The position numbers and the translations under genes were made by a program. Below the pieces are notes generated by a model, which ran no database searches, was not told the origin of the DNA, and saw only the letters and a list, made by a program, of their open reading frames with translations. 64,000 bases of DNA from Monocercomonoides exilis (taxonomy: Eukaryota > Preaxostyla > Oxymonadida > Polymastigidae). The stretch is taken from contig LSRY02000031.1 in the NCBI GenBank assembly GCA_001643675.2, positions 622,501-686,500 of the forward strand, written 5' to 3'. Shown here piece by piece: positions 10,394 through 21,313 of this stretch (positions within the stretch are counted from its first letter, which is position 1; each line of letters begins with the position of its first letter).

Positions 10394-10523
10394 TTCTTCT
10401 TCTTCTTCTTCTTCTTCTTCTTCTTCTTCTTCTTCTTCTTCTTCTTCTTCTTCTTCTTCTTCTTCTTCTTCTTCTTCTTCTTCTTCTTCTTCTTCTTCTT
10501 CTTCTTCTTCTTCTTCTTCTTCT
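10394..10523 (+). repeat. (TTC)n / (GAA)n microsatellite, about 43 units
   Basis: About 130 bp of uninterrupted TTC triplets. Frames through it give homopolymers and should not be called genes. Flanking DNA on the right stays TTC/TCC-rich to about 10760. Confidence 0.97.
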
Positions 10524-10599
10524 GTTCAATCAGCACATCACAGAATAATCTCTTCTTCTTCTTTCTCCAAATTGTTTTCTTTCCCATCTTTGCCATCTT

Positions 10600-10860
10600 T
10601 CACTTCTTCCTCCTCTTCCTCTTCTCCTTCTCCGTCTTTTTCAATTCCTTTTTCATCATCTTCTTCTTCTTCCTCTTCTTCCTCTTTTTCTCCTTTTCTT
10701 CCTCCTCCTCTTCATCATCATCTTCTTCTTCATTCAATAATTCATCTTCTTCATAATCAATTTCTTTTTCTGTTTTTGATGAATTTTCTTCTTCTAATTT
10801 CATTTCAATTGCTTCTTCTTCTTCGATAAGAAACAAAAAATGTTTTTGCATTCGTTTCAT
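10600..10860 (-). pseudogene. acidic/Lys-rich reading frame, likely gene relic
   Basis: An 86-codon frame with a mixed-composition start (MKRMQKHFLFLIEEEEAIE) passing into Glu/Asp then Lys/Arg runs, with a stop just before the GAA repeat. The first 40 residues are not pure repeat, so this may be the remnant of a low-complexity gene. No family is recognisable and no splice structure supports it. Confidence 0.25.
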
Positions 10861-11399
10861 TCAACTTTAGTCAAATTCAGGGCTAAGCCTCATCTTTCAC
10901 TTTCTTTTCGGAAGCACAAAACGTATATTCATTCTATTACAAAATGCAGCCAAAATTAAAAAACAATAGAGATGATTTCGAGTCAAAAAAAAAGCTGATC
11001 AGTCGGAGCGAAATCAAAAAAGGAGGATGATTTTGCCTTTTTTGTTTGAAAACTGACAGAAACACAGATAAAAAAGAAAGAACGTCGAAGCAATCCTTTG
11101 ATGAAATTGATGAATTCTAAAGCAACCTCTGATAAATCTCACAGCTCGAAAACAATAGCGAATTGAGAAAATAAAATGAGAAAGGAAAGCAATTAAGAGT
11201 GAAGTGCTTGTTTGAAGGAAAATTCTGTGAAACAAGAGAATTTATGCCCGACAAGCATTGTTGATTTCATCAAATGCACATGTGAGATGTTTTCTTCTAT
11301 TTTGTGTTTCATCTCCGCCACTTTCTTCGACTTTTCCTTCATTTGCACATATATTCACTATTTATCTGCTCATTCAATAATATTTTCCAACGTTCTTCA

Positions 11400-12000
11400 C
11401 CTTCGTCAGAAGACCCATCGCATTGTGTGTGTACTTGCAGGACTTCTTTTATTGCCAGCAATTCATTGCTTTGATACCAGGATGATCATTCACATATTCA
11501 TTGTCAGCTGTGTGCCCGTTGAGAAATATAAACAAATCGACATCCCAGTCTTTGAATTCCTCTGTTCTATCATGTCCAAAAATCGAGTTGTCTTTCCGAG
11601 TGATGCTTGCCATGAAGGTGAAGGAAGACTCGTTCGCAGATGCGAAAAAGAATTCACGAGCAAAATGCACATCTCTTCAAACACTGGCCTTGTTGGCTGA
11701 AAACACGAAATTGGTGATGGAAAAGGAGGTTTCTGACACTTCTGAATCATCCTTGGACTCGCTCATGAGTGCCCCGCCTCTTCCTCCAGAACTTGTATCC
11801 TGGCTCACATAGCAGATGGAGAAATTTGTGTTGCTCATTGAAAATGTATTGTCAGGGGCAGATGATGCAAATAAGATGCGCTCGACATTGGTTGTAGTTT
11901 GTTGGCTCAGCTGTGATGAGTTGATGTTTGCCATGGAGCAGTTGAAGTTGTTGAGGGAGAGAAAGAGAGCAGACAGAGAAGAAGAAGAAGAAAGTTGAAG
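11400..12000 (-). pseudogene. decayed fragment of a beta-helix surface-protein gene
   Basis: Two minus-strand pieces in different frames resemble modules of the large surface protein at 13541-21313. One piece (11934-11677) holds GGRGGALMSESKD followed by a hydrophobic strand and FSANKASV, like the GRGGGIGLK...FEGNRA units of the intact gene. The next (11670-11449) holds DLFIFLNGHTADNEYVN, resembling the strand that ends each module. The frame changes and stops between them argue for a pseudogene. It lies about 1.6 kb beyond the 3' end of the intact gene and on the same strand, so it may be a decayed tandem neighbour. Confidence 0.5.
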
Positions 12001-12458
12001 TACTTTTGAAGAATGACAGAAAATTCATTTGGTGAAGAAAAAGTGATTGATGATGGATTTTCAAAGGAAATGGAGTTGAAATAACAATGGAGGATTTTGG
12101 ATGAGGGAAAAGAAAGGGAAAAGAGAAGGAGGATTTGTGTGGAGAATGGAGAGAAGCAACGAGATTGAATCACCTATTGCAACAAAGATTTCAATGGTAA
12201 CTTCATTTCATGCTCTTTTTGAGAAAGGGTTGTTGGCGTGCATTGCTGGTTTGGGGATTTAAATGAGATGATGAAGCTGAATAAACAGAAGAGAACAAAC
12301 GGGATGATCTCTTTCAAATTTATGCTTTTTATTTATGAAAAATGGTTTTTTTTCATTTTTCGAAAAAGAGAAATGAGAAATATGTTTTGCATCAATCCTT
12401 TTCTCGTAATGATGAATTTGTCATTTGAACATGGGAATTTTTTTTTCATTTTTTTATT

Positions 12459-12546
12459 TTATATTTAAATTTAAATTTAAATTTATATTTATATTTATAT
12501 TTATATTTATATTTATATTTATATTTATATTTATATTTATTTTTTT
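12459..12546 (+). repeat. TTTAAA/TTTATA hexamer tandem repeat
   Basis: Three TTTAAA-type units run into about nine to ten TTTATA units; pure A+T. Confidence 0.92.
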
Positions 12547-13141
12547 ATTTTTTTTTTGAAAGGAAACATTCAATTGAAAAAGTATTTTTTTTAAAGAAAA
12601 AAATTCGAACTTATGAAATGGACGCTAACATATTAAATTTATTTTTGAAAATTGTTTTTCATGAATAACACACAATTCTTTCAATGAAAATATAATCATC
12701 TCTTAATTAATTCTAATATCAAAGACATTGAAAAGAATGATTTGTAAAGAATTCTACCTTGGATTTAAATAGATGGAAACATAAAAAAACAGAAAAATAA
12801 ATGAAAACATTTCCAACAATTGAAATGGTAGTTGCTGATAGAAAAAAGAAAAGAAATACAAACAACTGAATAAAAATAATTCTGGTGAGGAACATGAATA
12901 TATACAAATAAGATGAACAAAATATAGACAAAAAGATTTTCTAATAAGAATAGAAAACCAAAGTTAAAACAAAGAGTGATGATAATAAAGATGAAGTCCA
13001 TTTCAACACAAAATTAAAACACTTTTTATATTAAACTGATTGTGAAAAATGATGAATATTTCAATATTTGTTACTGCACAAAGCAGTCGAAAACACAAAA
13101 GTCGGAGTTACAATAAAAGAAACATTATCACAGAAAACGAA
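12547..13141. other. AT-rich gene-free stretch
   Basis: No open frame with protein-like composition and no repeat family seen. It separates the decayed surface-gene fragment from the hairpin locus and the surface-protein gene. Confidence 0.5.
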
Positions 13142-13223
13142 CTGACCCTGAGTGTGCATTTGCCCTTTGCTCAAACACTCGCTAAGTTAGCAAGTCGCTC
13201 CTCATGCAAATGCAAAGGGTCAG
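13142..13223. other. nested inverted-repeat locus, possible structured RNA or small foldback element
   Basis: Three nested pairs: CTGACCCT (13142-13149) with AGGGTCAG (13216-13223), GCATTTGC (13156-13163) with GCAAATGC (13206-13213), and TTGCT/AGCAA closing a GCTAA-G-TTAGC core (13181-13191). It is clearly GC-richer than the surrounding DNA. Strand is undetermined because DNA palindromes look alike on both. It could be a non-coding RNA, a hairpin terminator-like signal for the neighbouring gene, or a tiny mobile element. Confidence 0.5.
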
Positions 13224-13540
13224 GCATTTTCCCTGAATCAATTAATCTTTTCCAAATTAATGAAAGTTCGTCTTTCTGGAAGTATTGTCTCTATTTGGCA
13301 GTTTGTTTTTTTGATTATTTTGTCCAATGCTGAACCTGCCTTTGTCTTTTCTGGCCGTTCATTTTTCATGTCCCATCCAATAATTCTCTTTGAAACACTT
13401 TCTTTTTGCAAACTCCTGCCTTTCAGCCAACTTCAATTTCAACTTCTGTTGTTTCAGCTTTCTATTTCACTTTCCTCATCTCCCAATTGTCGTTCAATTC
13501 ATTTGTCGTTCTCTTCCATTTCTTGTTTTTTCCGTTGTTT

Positions 13541-16500
13541 TTATTCAAATTTCATATTTTCAGGCTCGTCTTCAGTTCCAATTTCCTTGGATTCTCTTTC
13601 ATTGCCTTCGCTCTCTTGCATCAGCCCCAATGCATCTGTCACCGTGAGCATCGCTGCTCCTGGAGGAAAGTTCCCAATCAGATCTCTCTTCACATCTCCC
13701 AGTGATATGCGATCCACACTTTCTGTCCGAGTGCATGCAATGATCAATCCACCCAGATTGCTCCCTTCTGTTTTCAAAAAGTCTGGTTGCTCCCCATTCA
13801 CAATCTTCTGCCCTGCCACCACTCCCTCATACTCCCCAAACGGGATCTCCAGCGTCACACACTCCCACACCATCATCCCAATCGAGAACACAACCGACTC
13901 CTTCCTCGCCCCCATCTTCTTGTTCATCTGCAGCTCTGGCGCCTTCCACCTCAGGCACTCTTTTTTGAAGGCATCCTCATCCTCTTCAAATGCCGATGAG
14001 GGAAGGGAGTCATCATCATCATCATCACCATCATCGTCACTGGCAGATGTTACAACTGTTGATGATGAGATGGAGGATGAATCTGAATCATCATCTGACA
14101 ATAAGTCAGAGTGCATCACAATACAAATCACCATGTGTTCTGAGAACAACACAATGTGAGGACTCAGATTATTCAATGATTGAAGAGGGTTTTCCATTTC
14201 ATCAAAGGAGTGGAGTGCCCCATTCGCCACCCAGAACAGGATTTGAGCAGCTGTTTGTTCTCTTTCTTTCAACGAGCCAATCGCCATCTCCTTCTTCGCA
14301 TTCCTTCCATGAAGCAACATGAACAGCGAATCCCTCAAATCCACAATCAGCTTCTCATGAGGTGAGGAGCACGCCATGGCATCCACCAAGTTTGACATCG
14401 ATGAAGTGGTCGGGCACAGATCCTCACCACGAACAAATGTTGAATCTGAATCAGTTGAACATGTCGAAGATATTGATGGTGATGGTGATCTCTTTCGAAT
14501 CTCTTCTTCTTCAACCTTCTCAAGAGCCCAATCAGGAATCTTGTCTGAGTCTCTTCCCAGAATGTATTCAGTTGATCCACTCTCAGACAGAAGATGCTCT
14601 GATGACTCTGAGTGTCCCAATCTTTTCTCATACACTCTCTTCTTTATCCTCTCTTCATTCTTTTTCTCTGCCTCCCTTTCCGCTCTCCTCCACTGCTCCT
14701 CAGGTGACATCTCCATTGTCACCATCTCAAATGCCTTTGGATTCTTTTTCACTGTGTCATTCACAATCTCTTCCAATTCCTCTGTTCTTCTCTTTTGTTT
14801 CCTCCATCTAACAATGAATATCACTGTCACAATTAGAATAATCAATAATATCACAACAAGCACGATAACAATCAACAACAAATACGATTTCCTTTCTTTT
14901 CCTCCTTCAGCAAGCTTTCCTTCTCCATTTGCTTTTGATTCGCTTCTGTTTTTAACAATGAAAGAATCAGTTGATGATGGATTATTTCCATCCCCAAACT
15001 GAATGCACACACTCACTTCCACCCCTACTCCTGCATCCGTTATCGTCTCTTTTGGCAGTCTCCCTTCAACTTCTGTCTCTGACACACATCCACTTTCACC
15101 AAACTCATGCTGCTCAATCTGCTTTTCTTCTCCCATTTGCTTCACAACCATGAATGACAAGTCGCATGGAAGCAGCTCCTTCCCTTTGAACACAACCTCC
15201 ACTTCTTCTCCCACTTCCTTTGCTTCAACACTCTCCAACACTGGAATGAAGAATGGGGATGCTCTTTCAGATGCAATCCCTTCAAAATTGCATCCTTCAT
15301 TCAGAATCCAAAGTGATGTGTTTTTCTCTTGACCGTCTCCTCCTTTCAAACTGGAAATAGCCAATGAGGCAGAATCAGAACAAATAATGTTTCTTCTCAC
15401 TGATGGGTAATTCTCAATCGAAGGATTGTTGTTCTCAAACTCCCCTTTCACAATCGTCACAGATCCTCCACTCACACTCATCCCTCCCTTCGATGAGTTG
15501 CAAATCGTGGTGTCTCTCACAACTGCTTCACTCTTCGACAAGTCAACAACTGATCCATTCCATTTGCACACTTCATCAGAAATCTCATTCCTTTCTGTTC
15601 CTGAAGCAAGATTCCCCTCAAACATACACGATTCAATCAAAATCTTCTCTCCCAATGCTATCGCCACTTGGCTCCCCTTTGGTGACTCTGATGTGCACTC
15701 ATGAAAAGAGCAGTTGCACATCTCAAATCCACTCATCGGATGACTTGTGCAAACAATGCAAGACCCATCACTCGATCGGCTGATGTTTGTGAATGATGAC
15801 AACATCAATGATAAAACGAGTGATGAATGGCTGTTTTCAAGTGAGATCAGGCTTCTCTCTCCAAAATCAATGTTTGTGGCTTCCAACTTCGAAACACTCA
15901 CTTCCTCACTTTTCCCACATTCAATCAATGAACTCTTGCATTCCACATCATCCACTCCCACATCCTCAAATGTTGCCTTTTCTGAGTGCAATATCTCGAA
16001 TACAGCCTTTGAGAATTTCAAGTGGCCAACAATGCACTTTTCTGCCTCAAATACCCCATCTTCAACAACAATCAGAGAAAAGTCAAAAATGGTCTGTGTA
16101 TTTTCCGTTGTTCTGCTCTCTGATAAGAATGAAACAGATTCCAGAATGAGAGATCCATTCAGCTGGCGTATCAAGCACGAGCAGACAATATTCTCCGTTC
16201 CACCAAAAACAAATGACACCTTCTCAAATCGAACAGATTCCGAGGTTCTCACAACTTCCTCATTCCCAAGCTCAATCTCTCTCACTTTTATCTCCCCATT
16301 CCTGCTCGCCTCCATCGACTTGATCGTCACTCTCTCAGCTGAACACAAACCAGTCAATTCTGTCTCATTCCAGATCAATAACTGTGAATAATCCGATGGG
16401 ACGATGTGGCTCACCCCAACATTCAGCGATGAGCATGCACCCTTCATCTCCCCACACTGCTTGCTGTCGCTGCTGTTCTCCACAATCGATGAAACAAATA

Positions 16501-19500
16501 TAAATTCGCTCCTGAACACAAACACTCTCCTCAGCAGATCCTCTTCATCCCCATAATTGTCTGCTGTGCACCCCCATATCGCCAGCTCCCTCACAAATGG
16601 CTCCCCAAAATTTATCAGGAACTGTGACTCACTTATCTGCGAGTCAATGTCTGTGCACTTCACAAACACATCTCTCCCCTTCGATGCAACATTCCTTCGG
16701 AATGTGATGTTCGACAGCACAAATGGCAATGCCTTCTGTGAGACACTCTGCGATTTCAAAAACAGTCCTCCGCCTCTCCCGATGTTCGAGCAGAAACACT
16801 CTGTCACATTCGTGTGATTCATCTCCAATCTCCCCCTCTCATTGAGAAGGAAAAATACGCCTCCTCCTTCATGAGAACTTGTCGATCCACACCCATCAAT
16901 TGTCGAGTTCCATATTTTCAATCTCACTTCATCTGGCACATCACAACAAAGCAATGAGGGATTGGTTGACACACTGTGCTTCACATTCACAAATGAACAT
17001 TGCTCAAATGGAATATTCCAAATTTCTCCTTCATTATCATTCCCCCTTCCAGAAATCACACTTTCACTCATCGCAATTGCACTTTTCCCGCTCAACGAAA
17101 TATCTTCAAATGTCACATTGTTCATGGCAATCACACAATCAGCTGATATGCTCATTATCTCATGCATCGTTGAGAATCCAGCTATTTCTGTCTTTTCAAT
17201 AGAAACAATTCCTTTCAATGCACTGATCAACACAAATAACACCTCACTTTCAGCATTGCCAATTGTGCGAATCGAACAGCTGACAACACTCGTTTTGATT
17301 GCTTCTGTTCCTGCTTGGATAAGGATGCTTTCTCCGTTGTTAAAGGAACTGGGAATCAGAATCCCCAATTCACTGAACTGAACAACCCCTTTGCATTCAA
17401 CAACAGCATCCCCATTCCCTTCAATCTCTTTCACAAAATGGATTTTGTCTGACTCCCCATTTGTTCCTTCCACCTTCATCCCATTCATCCCAATCACACT
17501 CCTCGCATCGCAAATCCCCTGAACTGCGATTGATTCAATCCCCAAGTTACTCCCTCGCTTCACTCCATAATCAACAGATCGGCATGGATACTCCAACAAC
17601 CCACACACAACAACATTGTTTCCCTCATCGGCAATATACACACTCGATCCCACAGATTTCCAGAAATAGATCAGCGGGATTGCACACTCTTTGTTTTCTC
17701 CATCATACCCCTTCATCGAATCTTCGGTCAATTCCTCCAGTCTGTCCTTCACAAATGGAAGTGTTTCGTTCTTGATGCTCTTGACAAGCGATGGAGATGA
17801 AATGAACAGATCCTTCCCATATTTCGCATTGTTTGGTTTATCAGATGAAAAAACTTGTGAGGATATCACAAACCCTGCCTCTTCCTCGTTTATTATCTTC
17901 AACATTATTCCTCCTCCATATCCAACACTTCCCTCTTCATATGGTGCTGTGCAACAATAAAACGAACACATATTAATCAACAGATTCGTTTTCGAAGATG
18001 CCTCACAAAAGAGTGCACCTCCTCCAATCTCATTTCCCTCTTCTTCTTCAACAGCACACCCTTCAAATGTGCAGTCATCTATTTTCACTTTGAAATCTCT
18101 TCCATCATCATTATCATCATCATTGTTCACAATGCTGATGCATCCTCCACTTCCCTTCGAACCAGTGATCGATGAAAATGTGCATCCCGACATCTCTTCA
18201 ACGATCCCCTTGTGGCACTCAACAACACACCCGTCTCCAAATGTGACCACTCCAAAATTGCTTTTCGTCATATTCATCGAAGGCACACTTTCAGCATTCC
18301 CTTCAACAACAAATATCGATGAATCTCCAATTTTCATATTCTTTGATCCAAACTCACTCACCTCCACAGCCCCTCCAACAGCCTTCACAAACACTGTCGA
18401 AACAGTCTCAGTGCCTCCTTCCATCCCACATCCATTCAGTGTGAGCTTCCCTGAATGACATTCAAACACACTTTCATGAAACATCAGCGATTTCTTCAAA
18501 GAAAAAACAATGCCAGTCACAGATACTGGCATCGAGTTTTCAATCAATCCACTTTGAGCTCCCTCTTTCTGATCACAAACATCACACTTCATCTCATCCT
18601 CTTTGGATGCGATGCTCCATTCATGTGAAGTCAACCCCAGTTCCTCCTCAAAGACAAATGGCTCAAGAAGAGCAACATCCTTTTTCTTCCCTTCAAAATG
18701 GAGCGACACTGCCTTCGAAATGGATGAACACGGAAACTCTTCAAATCCACACTTCGAGAAATCATGGCTCAATGATCCTCCTCCCACAAACGCTGGCGCA
18801 GAAAAGTTGTTCCACAAATAGACACACAGTGGAATTGGGAACGATTCATCCCCATTTTCATATCCTTGCATCTTGCTCTTTGTTTCCAACGAAGCTGTCA
18901 ATGAAGTGATCTTCCCACTTGTTGCTGTTGATTCCAGATCGATCGAGTCAACAAAAATGTCACTTCCCCATCTGGCTCTGTTTCCTTCAAATCCTGATGA
19001 GATCAGAAAGTCTGCATTTGTGTCTCTCACTTTCAACCCAATCCCTCCTCCTCTCCCTTGAGTGGCCGAGGCATAACAGTTCTTCACAATGCCTCCTTTC
19101 ACATTCAATGAACTCCCACTTCCCACTTCAACCATCATTCCCCCTCCAAACTCAGAGTCTTCGCTTCCACACCCATCAATTGTGCATCCATCAAGAGTTA
19201 TCGAATATGACCCTTCACTCACACTCATCAGTGATGATCCTGCTGTTGTTCTCACAATGTTGCAGAACACACAGTTATCCAGAGACAATGTCACAGAAGA
19301 TCCTTGAGAAAGTGATATCACACTTGTGGTGCTGAATGTTCTGCCCCATCTCACATCTTGCATCTTCAACTCTCCCCCTTCCACATTCACAAGTGAGTTC
19401 TGAATGCTCCTCTCTTCTGAATGAGCTGCATCCATCGAGATGTTCATTCGCTTCACATCCATCAACCCACTTCCCTCAACCTCAAACAGTCTGCTTCTTC

Positions 19501-21313
19501 GGTTATTTTCAAACGATGTATTGTGAACAACTGACAGATCACTCACAGCCAATTCCCCTGTTCCAACACAAAACAGATTCAATCCATTTCCCTCGAATTT
19601 TGTTTCAATGGCTGAGCCAGATGGCGAAACTCCATTCACAGTGATTGTTTTCTCCCCAACATCAATTCCTTTTTCTTCCACAACCGTTCCACTCAACACC
19701 TTTATTTCCTCCACAAACCCCACAATCATTTGGGATAGACAATGGCTAATGGTCAAACATGCACAGGATTCATCCAATCCGCAACTGAATGTGTCTTTGG
19801 CATTCTCTTGATTCTCCTTTGAAGCAACAAATCTGCTTCTTCCTCCTTCATTGGGAAGCCAATCGCTTTTATCCCCATCTGCATAATATCTTACCCCTTC
19901 TGTTCTTGTCGAATAACAGAAAGCAATTTGGGACTTTGTGCTATTGTCATAAATGCAAATATCGTTTCCAAGAGGAGCACTGTTATTGTGGAAAAAACAA
20001 AACCACAAAAGATTTCCACTGTGACCATTAGTCCTGAAACCTACAGCTCCGCCTCTCCATTCTGAATGGCATCCTTGAAAAAGGCAGTTATGTGAAACAA
20101 TTCTATCAGACATATACCAATTATCAAATCCCCCTCCATAAGAACTTGTTGAGTTATGACCACTGCAATTTTGGAAATAACAATTCAAAACACAATCTTT
20201 TGTATTGAAAGCCTTTGATTCCCAAATTCCAAGTCCTCCAGCATCATTTCCAGACCAACCATCCTTAAAAAGACAATTGTCAACAAATACTTGAATTGTT
20301 ATTCCACAAATTTCCGCTCCTGCTCCTCCAAAATCAATTGATGACACACAATAGCACTCAACAAATGTGGAATGTTTCACAGTGCATTCTGCAATTTTCA
20401 AAGCAAATATTCCCCCTCCTCTTGTGGATGTTGCATTGCATTTCACAAATGACGAATTCTCCACTGTCAGCGTTGCACTCGAATTATCATGCACATAAAG
20501 TGCTCCACCGCATGCAGCAGAGCATTCAATCCATTCAGCATTCTTGTATGTCTGTGTCACAGTGGCTTCAACCCTTTCTGTATTCCTCACTTTCCGATCC
20601 ATTCTTTCATTCTGAACAAATGTGCAATTGCAACACAAAAATGAACCAGATCCTTCTGTTCCACTCACAATCCCTCCTTCAAGCACATTCATTGATCGTT
20701 TAACATCACAATTCTCCATTGAACTCATCTTCATTATCCTCTCTTTTCCAGTTTGTATTTCCTCTGTCTCACAATATTTCTTTGTGATATTCGCAAATTT
20801 GCAGTTTTGAATACATTCAAAACTTCCTGAACCATCTCTCAGAAAACTTCCTCCACTCCCACAAAACTCAACATCCTCAAACTCACTGTTTCTCACAAAC
20901 AACGAAGACGAATCACCCCCTTCCATCTTCACCACACTCCCCATCATTCCACATTCATGACCATTCCCAATTCCCAAAGTCGCGTTTATCAGCCTGCATG
21001 TCCCTCCATTCCTCACATAATTTCCATTCCATTCATCGTTTCTCACAAACACACTCCCCTCAACCTGCAGCAATGATCCTGCTCTTATTTCAATCATCAC
21101 ACAATTATCTGGCTTTTCAAGCAATATTCCCTTCATTTCAACTGACGAGTTGTGCATTTCGCAAAACATCCGAACAACACTTCCTCTCTCCAAAATTCCA
21201 CTCTTCTCCATTCCACGAACATGGAAATCATCATATTCATTTCTCAATCTATCATTTCTGTCTTTGCTACAAATTACTGAGGACAAACACACAAGAAAAA
21301 CGAAGGAAATCAT
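13541..21313 (-). CDS. giant single-pass surface protein: parallel beta-helix ectodomain plus TKL-like pseudokinase
   Basis: One intronless frame of 2,590 residues. Residues 1-16 are a signal peptide (MISFVFLVCLSSVIC). The ectodomain, to about residue 2130, is rich in short strands, Asn and Gly with GGGI/GGAL turns typical of pectin-lyase-like beta-helices. It carries four Cys-paired landmarks of the form CG-x(3-5)-C near residues 508, 850, 1236 and 1616, a spacing of roughly 350-380, so the ectodomain is modular. A strongly hydrophobic segment at about 2142-2170 is followed by RWRKQKRR, giving a cytoplasmic C-terminus. That tail contains the kinase C-lobe landmarks WKAPEL, FSIGMMVWECVTLEIPFGEY and a late Arg, but the HRD and DFG positions read LSPHIVLF and ICIVM and no VAIK lysine is visible, so it is probably catalytically dead. 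Function unknown; adhesion or sensing is inference. Stop codon TAA. Confidence 0.88.
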   Translation of the reverse strand: MISFVFLVCLSSVICSKDRNDRLRNEYDDFHVRGMEKSGILERGSVVRMFCEMHNSSVEMKGILLEKPDNCVMIEIRAGSLLQVEGSVFVRNDEWNGNYVRNGGTCRLINATLGIGNGHECGMMGSVVKMEGGDSSSLFVRNSEFEDVEFCGSGGSFLRDGSGSFECIQNCKFANITKKYCETEEIQTGKERIMKMSSMENCDVKRSMNVLEGGIVSGTEGSGSFLCCNCTFVQNERMDRKVRNTERVEATVTQTYKNAEWIECSAACGGALYVHDNSSATLTVENSSFVKCNATSTRGGGIFALKIAECTVKHSTFVECYCVSSIDFGGAGAEICGITIQVFVDNCLFKDGWSGNDAGGLGIWESKAFNTKDCVLNCYFQNCSGHNSTSSYGGGFDNWYMSDRIVSHNCLFQGCHSEWRGGAVGFRTNGHSGNLLWFCFFHNNSAPLGNDICIYDNSTKSQIAFCYSTRTEGVRYYADGDKSDWLPNEGGRSRFVASKENQENAKDTFSCGLDESCACLTISHCLSQMIVGFVEEIKVLSGTVVEEKGIDVGEKTITVNGVSPSGSAIETKFEGNGLNLFCVGTGELAVSDLSVVHNTSFENNRRSRLFEVEGSGLMDVKRMNISMDAAHSEERSIQNSLVNVEGGELKMQDVRWGRTFSTTSVISLSQGSSVTLSLDNCVFCNIVRTTAGSSLMSVSEGSYSITLDGCTIDGCGSEDSEFGGGMMVEVGSGSSLNVKGGIVKNCYASATQGRGGGIGLKVRDTNADFLISSGFEGNRARWGSDIFVDSIDLESTATSGKITSLTASLETKSKMQGYENGDESFPIPLCVYLWNNFSAPAFVGGGSLSHDFSKCGFEEFPCSSISKAVSLHFEGKKKDVALLEPFVFEEELGLTSHEWSIASKEDEMKCDVCDQKEGAQSGLIENSMPVSVTGIVFSLKKSLMFHESVFECHSGKLTLNGCGMEGGTETVSTVFVKAVGGAVEVSEFGSKNMKIGDSSIFVVEGNAESVPSMNMTKSNFGVVTFGDGCVVECHKGIVEEMSGCTFSSITGSKGSGGCISIVNNDDDNDDGRDFKVKIDDCTFEGCAVEEEEGNEIGGGALFCEASSKTNLLINMCSFYCCTAPYEEGSVGYGGGIMLKIINEEEAGFVISSQVFSSDKPNNAKYGKDLFISSPSLVKSIKNETLPFVKDRLEELTEDSMKGYDGENKECAIPLIYFWKSVGSSVYIADEGNNVVVCGLLEYPCRSVDYGVKRGSNLGIESIAVQGICDARSVIGMNGMKVEGTNGESDKIHFVKEIEGNGDAVVECKGVVQFSELGILIPSSFNNGESILIQAGTEAIKTSVVSCSIRTIGNAESEVLFVLISALKGIVSIEKTEIAGFSTMHEIMSISADCVIAMNNVTFEDISLSGKSAIAMSESVISGRGNDNEGEIWNIPFEQCSFVNVKHSVSTNPSLLCCDVPDEVRLKIWNSTIDGCGSTSSHEGGGVFFLLNERGRLEMNHTNVTECFCSNIGRGGGLFLKSQSVSQKALPFVLSNITFRRNVASKGRDVFVKCTDIDSQISESQFLINFGEPFVRELAIWGCTADNYGDEEDLLRRVFVFRSEFIFVSSIVENSSDSKQCGEMKGACSSLNVGVSHIVPSDYSQLLIWNETELTGLCSAERVTIKSMEASRNGEIKVREIELGNEEVVRTSESVRFEKVSFVFGGTENIVCSCLIRQLNGSLILESVSFLSESRTTENTQTIFDFSLIVVEDGVFEAEKCIVGHLKFSKAVFEILHSEKATFEDVGVDDVECKSSLIECGKSEEVSVSKLEATNIDFGERSLISLENSHSSLVLSLMLSSFTNISRSSDGSCIVCTSHPMSGFEMCNCSFHECTSESPKGSQVAIALGEKILIESCMFEGNLASGTERNEISDEVCKWNGSVVDLSKSEAVVRDTTICNSSKGGMSVSGGSVTIVKGEFENNNPSIENYPSVRRNIICSDSASLAISSLKGGDGQEKNTSLWILNEGCNFEGIASERASPFFIPVLESVEAKEVGEEVEVVFKGKELLPCDLSFMVVKQMGEEKQIEQHEFGESGCVSETEVEGRLPKETITDAGVGVEVSVCIQFGDGNNPSSTDSFIVKNRSESKANGEGKLAEGGKERKSYLLLIVIVLVVILLIILIVTVIFIVRWRKQKRRTEELEEIVNDTVKKNPKAFEMVTMEMSPEEQWRRAEREAEKKNEERIKKRVYEKRLGHSESSEHLLSESGSTEYILGRDSDKIPDWALEKVEEEEIRKRSPSPSISSTCSTDSDSTFVRGEDLCPTTSSMSNLVDAMACSSPHEKLIVDLRDSLFMLLHGRNAKKEMAIGSLKEREQTAAQILFWVANGALHSFDEMENPLQSLNNLSPHIVLFSEHMVICIVMHSDLLSDDDSDSSSISSSTVVTSASDDDGDDDDDDSLPSSAFEEDEDAFKKECLRWKAPELQMNKKMGARKESVVFSIGMMVWECVTLEIPFGEYEGVVAGQKIVNGEQPDFLKTEGSNLGGLIIACTRTESVDRISLGDVKRDLIGNFPPGAAMLTVTDALGLMQESEGNERESKEIGTEDEPENMKFE

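Noticed and set aside
10323-10529. Poly-Arg, poly-Lys, poly-Phe and poly-Ser reading frames
   Set aside because: They are the six translations of one TTC microsatellite, with no unique sequence.
13260-14159. Long plus-strand frame of about 300 codons opposite the surface-protein gene
   Set aside because: It is antisense to the pseudokinase tail and its end; composition mirrors the true gene and no start context or family match exists.
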